Origin: Actinokineospora pegani | GTDB lineage: Bacteria > Actinomycetota > Actinomycetes > Mycobacteriales > Pseudonocardiaceae | Reading direction: 5' to 3' | Length of the DNA: 35,000 bases | Assembly: GCF_009745975.1 (NCBI RefSeq) | Contig: NZ_WHOL01000099.1 | Coordinates: 57,080-92,079 of the forward strand | In this document: positions 29,576 to 35,000 of the stretch, one piece after another | Layout: each line of letters begins with the position of its first letter | How positions within the stretch are numbered: position 1 is the stretch's first letter | The notes under the pieces: generated by a model | Seen by the model: only the letters and a program-made list of their open reading frames with translations | Databases searched by the model: none | Told to the model about the DNA's origin: nothing | Translations under genes and position numbers: made by a program

Positions 29576-31323
29576 TCGCCGTGCTGGCCGTGGCGCCGGT
29601 CGTGCTCGTGACGTTGCTCGTGGGGCTGCGCGGGGTGGCCGCGATGCGGACGACGTCGGACTTCCTGGTCGCCTCGCGGCGGGTGTCGCCGCTGCTGAAC
29701 TCGGCGGCGGTGTCGGGGGAGTACCTGTCGGCCGCGTCGTTCCTCGGCGTGGCGGGGCTGGTGGTGAAGGACGGGGTCGGGGCGCTGTGGTACCCGGTGG
29801 GGTTCACGGCCGGGTACGTGGCGATGCTGGTGCTCGTGGCGGCGCCGATGCGGCGGTCGGGGGCGGTGACGGTGCCGGACTTCGCCGAGGCGCGGTTGGG
29901 GTCGCGGCCGCTGCGGCTGCTCAGCGCGGTGGTGGTGCTGGTCATCGCGGGGCTCTACCTGGTGCCGCAGTTCCGCACCGCGGGCCTGGTCCTCACCGCC
30001 GTCAGCGGCACGCCGTACTGGGTCGGCGTGGTGATCGCCGCTGTCGTCGCCGCGCTGATCCTGGCCGTCGGGGGGATGCGCGCGGCCACCTACGTGCAGG
30101 CGTTCCAGTTCTTCCTCAAGCTCGCGCTGTTCATCGTCCCCGCGCTCTGGCTGCTGTTCGCCGTCGGACCGCAGACCCGCCACGACGCCGTGCACCCCGC
30201 CGAGTTCACCCGCTTCGCCCGCGACACCCCGGTCACGTTCAGCCTCGACGTCACCCTTGAGCTGCGCGAACCGGTCACCCTGGGCAACCACACCCACCCA
30301 CCCGGCGAGCTCACCGCCCGCGCGGGCCAAACCCTGGTCTTCCCCGAGGGCGCCGAGGTCCCCGGCGTGCGCGGCGGCGCCCCGCCCGGCGGTCCGGACT
30401 GGCAGCGGCCGCTGCTCGACGACGACGGCCCGCCGCTGCTGAGCACCTGGGCCGTCCTGCTCGCCACCGTCCTCGGCACGATGGGGCTGCCGCACGTGCT
30501 CATGCGCCTGCACACCAGCCCCGACGGCCGCGCCGCCCGCCGCACCGCGGCCATCACCGTGGGCCTGCTCAGCGTCTTCTACCTGTTCCCCGGCGTCTAC
30601 GGGCTGCTCGGCTCGGTCCTGGTGCCGCAGCTCTACCTCACCGGGGCCACCGACACCGCCGTCGTCGCCCTCCCCGCCCAGGTCGACACCGGCACGACCG
30701 GCGCGGTCTTCACGACCCTGCTCACCGCCGGGGCCTTCGCCGCGTTCCTGGCCACCTCGCTCGGGCTGCTGCTCGTGGTCGCGGGCGCGATCTCCCACGA
30801 CCTGCTCCCCGGCGGCGTCCGACGGCTGCGGCTGACCGTCGTCGCGGCCGCCGCCGTGGTCGTGCTGCTCGCCCTGCCCGCCGCGCGGCTGGACGCCGGG
30901 GTACTCGTGACCTGGGGGTTCGCCGTCGCCGCCGCCACCTTCTGCCCGCTGCTGGTGCTCGGGGCGTGGTGGACGCGGCTGACCCCCGCCGGGGCCATCG
31001 CCGGGGTCTGCGCCGGGCTGCTGGGCACGTGCGGGGCGTTCGCGGTGGTGCTGTTCGGCCCGGGGCTGACCGGCCTGGCCGGGCTGCTGGTCGCCCAGCC
31101 CGCGCCGTGGGCGGTGCCGCTCGCCTTCGCCACCATGGTCGGCGTCTCACTGCGCGGCAGGCCACCGGCCTGGGCGGCGCAGGCGATGCTGCGGCTGCAC
31201 CTGCCCGAGCGCGCCCCGGAGCCGAGCGCACGCCCACCGGCAGGCCGTGACCGGGGCCACTCGTCGTGGCCGACCCGCCGTTCGTCAGCCGTTCGTCGTG
31301 TGACACGACGGTTGGGCCGCTGA
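29572..31323 (+). CDS. Sodium/solute symporter (SSS family), ActP/MctC-like, copy 1
   Basis: A 583-aa multi-pass membrane transporter. Family blocks include TTSDFLVASRRVSPLLNSAAVSGEYLSAASFLGVAG, VPQFRTAGLVL and GTMGLPHVLMRLHTSPDGRAARR, all typical of sodium/monocarboxylate symporters. Compared with the second copy (31713-33320), it has a much longer hydrophilic loop, about residues 198-290 against about 50 residues, ahead of the LGTMGLPHVLMR segment. It starts with a GTG overlapping the DUF485-like stop. The last 20 codons encode a basic tail (TRRSSAVRRVTRRLGR), and their DNA carries the repeats at 31277-31310. The substrate is probably a small monocarboxylate such as acetate, propionate or pyruvate. 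Confidence 0.9.
   Translation: MIAVLAVAPVVLVTLLVGLRGVAAMRTTSDFLVASRRVSPLLNSAAVSGEYLSAASFLGVAGLVVKDGVGALWYPVGFTAGYVAMLVLVAAPMRRSGAVTVPDFAEARLGSRPLRLLSAVVVLVIAGLYLVPQFRTAGLVLTAVSGTPYWVGVVIAAVVAALILAVGGMRAATYVQAFQFFLKLALFIVPALWLLFAVGPQTRHDAVHPAEFTRFARDTPVTFSLDVTLELREPVTLGNHTHPPGELTARAGQTLVFPEGAEVPGVRGGAPPGGPDWQRPLLDDDGPPLLSTWAVLLATVLGTMGLPHVLMRLHTSPDGRAARRTAAITVGLLSVFYLFPGVYGLLGSVLVPQLYLTGATDTAVVALPAQVDTGTTGAVFTTLLTAGAFAAFLATSLGLLLVVAGAISHDLLPGGVRRLRLTVVAAAAVVVLLALPAARLDAGVLVTWGFAVAAATFCPLLVLGAWWTRLTPAGAIAGVCAGLLGTCGAFAVVLFGPGLTGLAGLLVAQPAPWAVPLAFATMVGVSLRGRPPAWAAQAMLRLHLPERAPEPSARPPAGRDRGHSSWPTRRSSAVRRVTRRLGR
31277..31310. repeat. 10-bp direct repeats and a 17-bp palindrome upstream of symporter module 2
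   Basis: GCCGTTCGTC occurs at 31277-31286 and 31288-31297, with an 11-bp period. It overlaps CGTCGTGT (31294-31301) and ACACGACG (31303-31310), a perfect 8-bp inverted repeat with one central base. All lie in the 3' end of the preceding symporter gene, just upstream of the -35 at 31327. The direct repeat matches the remembered LytTR half-site pattern in most positions. Confidence 0.6.
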
Positions 31324-31326
31324 CGG

Positions 31327-31355
31327 TTCACCTGTTCGAGACGCCTCTTTAGCGT
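31327..31355 (+). promoter_or_regulatory. Promoter of the second DUF485-symporter module
   Basis: TTCACC (31327-31332) and TAGCGT (31350-31355) are separated by 17 nt. The predicted start is near 31362, with an AAGGAGG ribosome site at 31375-31381 before the ATG at 31387. Confidence 0.55.
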
Positions 31356-31386
31356 GACCCAGCACACCCTGTGCAAGGAGGCGCGC

Positions 31387-31716
31387 ATGTCAGAGCACCC
31401 GCCGGAGGAGCGCGACTGGACGGAGGTCCAGTCCAGCGCCGAGTTCGTCGAACTGCGCAGGCGGCTGCGCGTGTTCGTCTTCCCCGTCTCCGCCGCGTTC
31501 CTGCTCTGGTACCTCGGCTACGTGCTGCTCGCCGACTACGCGCACGGCTTCATGGCCACCAAGCTCGTTGGCAACATCAACGTCGGCCTGGTCCTCGGCC
31601 TGCTGCAGTTCGTCTCCACCTTCGCCATCACCGGCCTGTACGTGCGCTACGCCAACCGCAAGCTCGACCCGCTGGCGGCCAGGCTGCGCGACTCGATCGA
31701 GGGGGAGGGCAAGTGA
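31387..31716 (+). CDS. DUF485 family membrane protein (YjcH/MctB-like)
   Basis: A 109-aa protein with a clear DUF485 sequence: SSAEFVELRRRLRVFVFPVSAAFLLWYLGYVLLADYAHGFMATKLVGNINVGLVLGLLQFVSTFAITGLYVRYANRKLDP, containing two membrane helices. It is the small partner encoded ahead of ActP/MctC acetate or monocarboxylate symporters. The ATG at 31387 has a near-perfect AAGGAGG; the in-frame GTG further upstream (31354) lies in the promoter and is rejected. Its stop overlaps the symporter start as GTGA. Confidence 0.93.
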   Translation: MSEHPPEERDWTEVQSSAEFVELRRRLRVFVFPVSAAFLLWYLGYVLLADYAHGFMATKLVGNINVGLVLGLLQFVSTFAITGLYVRYANRKLDPLAARLRDSIEGEGK

Positions 31717-33320
31717 CCGTCCTGGCCCAGGGTGTCGAGGGCAACAACCCCGTGCTCAACATCAGCATCTTCGGCGCGTTCGTCGTGGTGACCCTGGTCG
31801 TGGTCTTCCGCGCCAGCCGCAACACCAAGTCCGCCGCCGACTACTACGCGGGCGGCCGGGCCTTCACCGGCCCGCAGAACGGCGTCGCCATCGCGGGCGA
31901 CTACCTGTCCGCGGCGTCGTTCCTCGGCATCGCGGGCGCCATCGCGGTCAACGGCTACGACGGCTTCCTCTACTCCATCGGCTTCCTCGTCGCCTGGCTG
32001 GTGGCGCTGCTGCTGGTCGCGGAGCTGCTGCGCAACACCGGCAAGTTCACCATGGGCGACGTGCTGGCCTTCCGGCTGCGCCAGCGCCCGGTCCGGGCCG
32101 CCGCGGCCACCTCGACGCTGATCGTGTCCTTCTTCTACCTGCTGGCCCAGATGGCTGGCGCGGGTGGCCTGGTGGCGCTGCTGCTCGGCATCAGCGACAC
32201 GGGGATGCAAGCGCTGGTCATCGCCGCCGTCGGCGTCATCATGATCGTGTACGTGCTGGTCGGCGGGATGAAGGGCACCACCTGGGTGCAGATCATCAAG
32301 GCCGCGCTGCTCATCGTCGGCGGCGTCGTGATGACGGTGTGGGTGCTGGCCAAGTTCGGGTTCAACCCCTCGGCCCTGCTGCAGGGCGCGGTCGACAAGG
32401 CGGGCGCGCTCGGCGAGCAACTGCTGGCCCCCGGCAAGCAGTACGGCAAGACCGAGACCAGCAAGCTCGACTTCCTGTCCCTGGGCATCGCCCTGGTGCT
32501 GGGCACCGCGGGCCTGCCGCACGTGCTGATGCGCTTCTACACCGTGCCCACGGCCAAGGAGGCGCGCCGCTCGGTGGTCTGGGCCATCGGCCTGATCGGG
32601 CTGTTCTACCTGCTCACCCTGGTGCTCGGCTACGGCGCGGGGGCCCTGGTCGGCCCGGACGTCATCGCCGGGGCCCCCGGCGGGGTCAACTCCGCGGCCC
32701 CGCTGCTGGCCCAGGCCCTCGGCGGCCCGGTCCTGCTCGGCATCATCGCCGCGATCGCCTTCGCCACCATCCTCGCCGTGGTCGCGGGCCTGACGATCAC
32801 CGCGTCGGCCTCCTTCGCCCACGACGTCTACGCCAACGTCCTGCGCAAGGGCAGGACCACCCCGGAGAAGGAGGTCCGGGTCGCCCGGATCACCGCGGTG
32901 GTCATCGGCGCGGTCGCCATCGGCGGCGGCATCCTGGCCAACGGCCAGAACGTCGCCTTCCTGGTCGCGCTGGCCTTCGCCGTCGCCGCCTCGGCCAACC
33001 TGCCGACGATCCTCTACTCGCTGTTCTGGAAGCGCTTCAACACCAGCGGCGCCCTGTGGAGCATCTACGGCGGCCTGGTCTCGGCCATCGTGCTGATCAT
33101 CTTCTCCCCGGCGGTCTCCGGCGGGCCCAAGCCGATGATCGAGGGCGTGGACTTCCACTGGTTCCCGCTGGAGAACCCGGGCCTGGTCTCCATCCCGCTC
33201 GGCTTCCTCCTGGGCTGGCTCGGCACCGTCCTGTCCAAGGAGAAGGACGACGCCAAGCACGCCGAGATGGAGGTCCGCGCCCTGACCGGCGTCGGCGCCG
33301 AGAAGGCCACCAGCCACTAG
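31713..33320 (+). CDS. Cation/acetate (monocarboxylate) symporter, ActP/MctC-like, copy 2
   Basis: A 535-aa transporter of the SSS family with about 13 membrane helices. Motifs include SAADYYAGGRAFTGPQNGVAIAGDYLSAASFLGIAG, GGMKGTTWVQIIKA, LGTAGLPHVLMRFYTVPTAKEARRS and TITASASFAHDVY, all close to ActP and MctC. It takes up acetate, propionate or pyruvate with sodium or protons. The GTG start overlaps the DUF485 stop, and a strong hairpin terminator follows. It is the last gene of a kinase-regulator-transporter region and is the more canonical of the two symporters. Confidence 0.94.
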   Translation: MTVLAQGVEGNNPVLNISIFGAFVVVTLVVVFRASRNTKSAADYYAGGRAFTGPQNGVAIAGDYLSAASFLGIAGAIAVNGYDGFLYSIGFLVAWLVALLLVAELLRNTGKFTMGDVLAFRLRQRPVRAAAATSTLIVSFFYLLAQMAGAGGLVALLLGISDTGMQALVIAAVGVIMIVYVLVGGMKGTTWVQIIKAALLIVGGVVMTVWVLAKFGFNPSALLQGAVDKAGALGEQLLAPGKQYGKTETSKLDFLSLGIALVLGTAGLPHVLMRFYTVPTAKEARRSVVWAIGLIGLFYLLTLVLGYGAGALVGPDVIAGAPGGVNSAAPLLAQALGGPVLLGIIAAIAFATILAVVAGLTITASASFAHDVYANVLRKGRTTPEKEVRVARITAVVIGAVAIGGGILANGQNVAFLVALAFAVAASANLPTILYSLFWKRFNTSGALWSIYGGLVSAIVLIIFSPAVSGGPKPMIEGVDFHWFPLENPGLVSIPLGFLLGWLGTVLSKEKDDAKHAEMEVRALTGVGAEKATSH

Positions 33321-33335
33321 TCCGAACGGCGTGAC

Positions 33336-33366
33336 CGGGCCCCCGCCGACCGTCGGGGGCCCGTTT
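33336..33366 (+). terminator. Intrinsic terminator after the acetate symporter
   Basis: A 10-bp perfect stem (CGGGCCCCCG, 33336-33345, with its complement at 33354-33363) and an 8-nt loop, followed by TTT. It starts 16 nt past the stop codon. Confidence 0.85.
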
Positions 33367-33391
33367 CACGTCATGCAGCGCCGGGCATCTG

Positions 33392-34042
33392 ATGCGCATG
33401 AAGGTGCATAAGTGCATCCCCGCCCTGCTGCTCACCCTCCTGACGGGCTGCGGCCTGGCGCCCCCCGCCCAGCCCGCGCCCGTGCCGGTGTCCACCCCGG
33501 CGCCCGGCGCGGTCTCCACGGTGATCGACGCCCTCGGCGAGCCCCGCCCCGAGGACACCGGGGCCCACTACGACCGCGACGCCTGGGGCGACTGGGCAAC
33601 CGGCGACAACGGGTGCACCACCCGGGAGCTCGTCCTGCGGCGCGACGGGCGGCAGGTCACCGTCGACGACTCGTGCAGGCCGAGCTGCCCGACCGAGGCG
33701 TGCTGGACCAGCCCGTACGACGGCGTCGCCGTCTCCGACGCCCGGGAGCTGCAGATCGACCACATCGTCCCGGTCGCCGAGGCCAACCGCTCCGGTGCGC
33801 GGCACTGGAGCGCCGAGCAGCGCCAGGCCTTCTACAACGACCCGGACAACCTGGTGGCCGTGAGCAAGGCGGCCAACAGCCAGAAGAGCGACGACGACCC
33901 CGCTGAGTGGCGCCCCGCTGACTCCTACGCCTGCCAGTACGCGACCACCTACGCGACGGTCAAGACCAAGTACGGGCTCGCCGCCGACGCCGACGAGGTG
34001 GCCGCGCTGCGGGCCATGGCCACTGCCTGCCCTGCCTCCTGA
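33392..34042 (+). CDS. Secreted lipoprotein with HNH / DUF1524-type endonuclease domain
   Basis: A 216-aa protein. The signal peptide ends in lipobox L17-T-G-C20, so lipid anchoring is predicted, followed by a Pro/Ala linker. The mature part has the HNH-family core: QIDHIVPVAEA (H124), then a DPDNLVAVSKAANSQKSDDDPAEW block (N153, N162, K165), as in secreted DUF1524/HNH nucleases. Several cysteines (75, 95, 99, 104, 181, 213) may form disulfides outside the cell. It probably cleaves extracellular nucleic acid for nutrition or defence. The start is the ATG at 33392 or 33398. The ribosome site is weak. It is the last protein gene before the rRNA operon. Confidence 0.88.
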   Translation: MRMKVHKCIPALLLTLLTGCGLAPPAQPAPVPVSTPAPGAVSTVIDALGEPRPEDTGAHYDRDAWGDWATGDNGCTTRELVLRRDGRQVTVDDSCRPSCPTEACWTSPYDGVAVSDARELQIDHIVPVAEANRSGARHWSAEQRQAFYNDPDNLVAVSKAANSQKSDDDPAEWRPADSYACQYATTYATVKTKYGLAADADEVAALRAMATACPAS

Positions 34043-34329
34043 CCTGCCACGAACGCGCACTGTGATCATCGACTGGTCAGAGCGTGACGAACTCCGTCAA
34101 GAAAGTGGTCGCGATCACAGAAAGTGGTGTCGGGGTGTGATCGGCGGCCGGAATGGGCACTCGATCGGCCCAACAGGGCCGTTGATCAGCGGAAACGCCG
34201 GAAAGGGCGCTCGAGCGCCTGGAGCGGTGTCCGCAGCCGCCCTCGGCTGTCGGCTCGATGAAAACCTGTTGTGCCACAACGGTTTTCGGCGCGGCGTCGA
34301 GCTGATCGACCCCCAAGGGGACCCCCGAT
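34043..34329. other. Non-coding region upstream of the rRNA promoter
   Basis: No gene is supported. It contains GAAAGTGGT twice (34101-34109 and 34120-34128, 19 bp apart) and a strong inverted repeat at 34261-34286. The short open frame here (34062-34355) has no protein-like features. Confidence 0.55.
34261..34286. repeat. 12-bp inverted repeat upstream of the rRNA promoter
   Basis: AAAACC (34261-34266), one unpaired T, and GTTGTG (34268-34273) mirror CACAAC (34275-34280) and GGTTTT (34281-34286) around a single central C. It ends 43 bp before the -35. It is too tight for a normal hairpin loop, so a DNA-binding site is more likely than a terminator. Confidence 0.55.
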
Positions 34330-34358
34330 TTGATCCCTGGTTTGGGCCCGTGTAACTT
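34330..34358 (+). promoter_or_regulatory. rRNA operon promoter
   Basis: TTGATC (34330-34335) and TAACTT (34353-34358) are separated by 17 nt, with a transcription start near 34365. That gives a leader of about 320 nt before the 16S gene. Confidence 0.6.
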
Positions 34359-34451
34359 TATCCAAGTCAGAGCGACACGGGCCGGAGAAACAGCCGGAAC
34401 GAGCGAAGACAGCAAGACTTGAGGGTCGCGAACCAAGCTCCCAGATGGCTC

Positions 34452-34460
34452 TGGTAGAGT
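34452..34460 (+). promoter_or_regulatory. Possible second rRNA promoter with extended -10
   Basis: TAGAGT (34455-34460) is preceded by TGG, the TGn of an extended -10. There is no clear -35. Multiple rrn promoters are common in actinobacteria. Confidence 0.35.
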
Positions 34461-34554
34461 GGGCACTCTCAACGAGCAAGACAAACAAAGCAAGGCAATA
34501 CCAGCCGCGGAAGATGCCGTGCTCCTTCGGGGGTCGGTGGAAACGATGAGCGTG

Positions 34555-34630
34555 TGTTGTTTGAGAACTCAACAGTGTGCCGATTTAAGCCAGTAGAGCT
34601 TAAATATGAATATCCCTGTCAGGGATGTTC
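34555..34630 (+). promoter_or_regulatory. rrn leader: conserved antitermination-type motif and stem-loops
   Basis: TGTTGTTTGAGAACTCAACA (34555-34574) matches the conserved leader motif seen before 16S genes in other actinobacteria. It contains the inverted repeat TTGAG/CTCAA. Two further stems follow: TTTAAGC (34584-34590) with GCTTAAA (34598-34604), and GAATATCCCTG (34608-34618) with CAGGGATGTTC (34620-34630, one G-T pair). These are likely antitermination or RNase III processing structures. Confidence 0.55.
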
Positions 34631-34688
34631 CTTTGAGATGAATTGATGCCAGTTTAGGTGTCTTTTTGTCAGGTATAACACTCATTCA

Positions 34689-35000
<312 letters not shown>

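Noticed and set aside
34062-34355. A 97-codon open frame upstream of the rRNA gene
   Set aside because: It runs over the inverted repeat and the rRNA promoter and lacks protein-like features.

Overview
The window is high-GC actinobacterial DNA. The 16S rRNA gene entering at the right edge has a 5' end that looks like the Pseudonocardiaceae (Actinokineospora / Saccharothrix / Lentzea type). That placement is from memory of such sequences, not from a search. Coding density, GTG starts and ATGA/GTGA overlaps fit this group.

Layout. (1) 34-1404: a PucR/CdaR-type regulator on the minus strand. (2) 1985-5289: a lipoprotein, a one-pass membrane protein, a protein O-mannosyltransferase and a universal stress protein, closed by a perfect GC hairpin. 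(3) 5716-15433: an MFS exporter, then a two-gene lipid/polyketide operon made of a fatty acyl-AMP ligase (FAAL) translationally coupled to a 2132-aa type I PKS. (4) 15717-16967: a second PucR/CdaR regulator, paralogous to the first, so the two bracket regions 2 and 3. (5) 17187-21839: a PfkB sugar kinase, a DUF574-type methyltransferase, an EI24 membrane protein, and an ABC exporter whose promoter has MerR-type geometry. (6) 21850-26647: a minus-strand operon (Baeyer-Villiger-type monooxygenase, GMC oxidoreductase, acetoacetate-decarboxylase-like protein) facing a divergent AraC-family regulator. (7) 26701-26946: a small helical protein. (8) 27191-33320: a LytS/LytTR two-component pair followed by two consecutive DUF485 + sodium/monocarboxylate symporter modules. 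(9) 33392-34042: a predicted lipid-anchored HNH nuclease, followed by the promoter, leader and first ~310 nt of an rRNA operon.

The most interesting system is the FAAL-PKS pair. The PKS reads ACP-KS-AT-DH-KR-ACP-ACP-TE. The DH lacks both catalytic residues, the KR lacks its catalytic Tyr and Asn, and the third carrier domain has Ala in place of the phosphopantetheine Ser. KS, AT, the first two ACPs and the TE keep their key residues. What remains active is therefore FAAL + ACP-KS-AT-ACP-TE, the functional architecture of the mycolate condensase FadD32/Pks13. A single Claisen condensation without beta-carbon processing is predicted, giving a beta-keto lipid or a derivative. The operon has a clear promoter with a perfect inverted repeat just after the predicted transcription start. 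The BVMO/AraC pair also recalls the divergent mymA/virS arrangement of mycobacteria.
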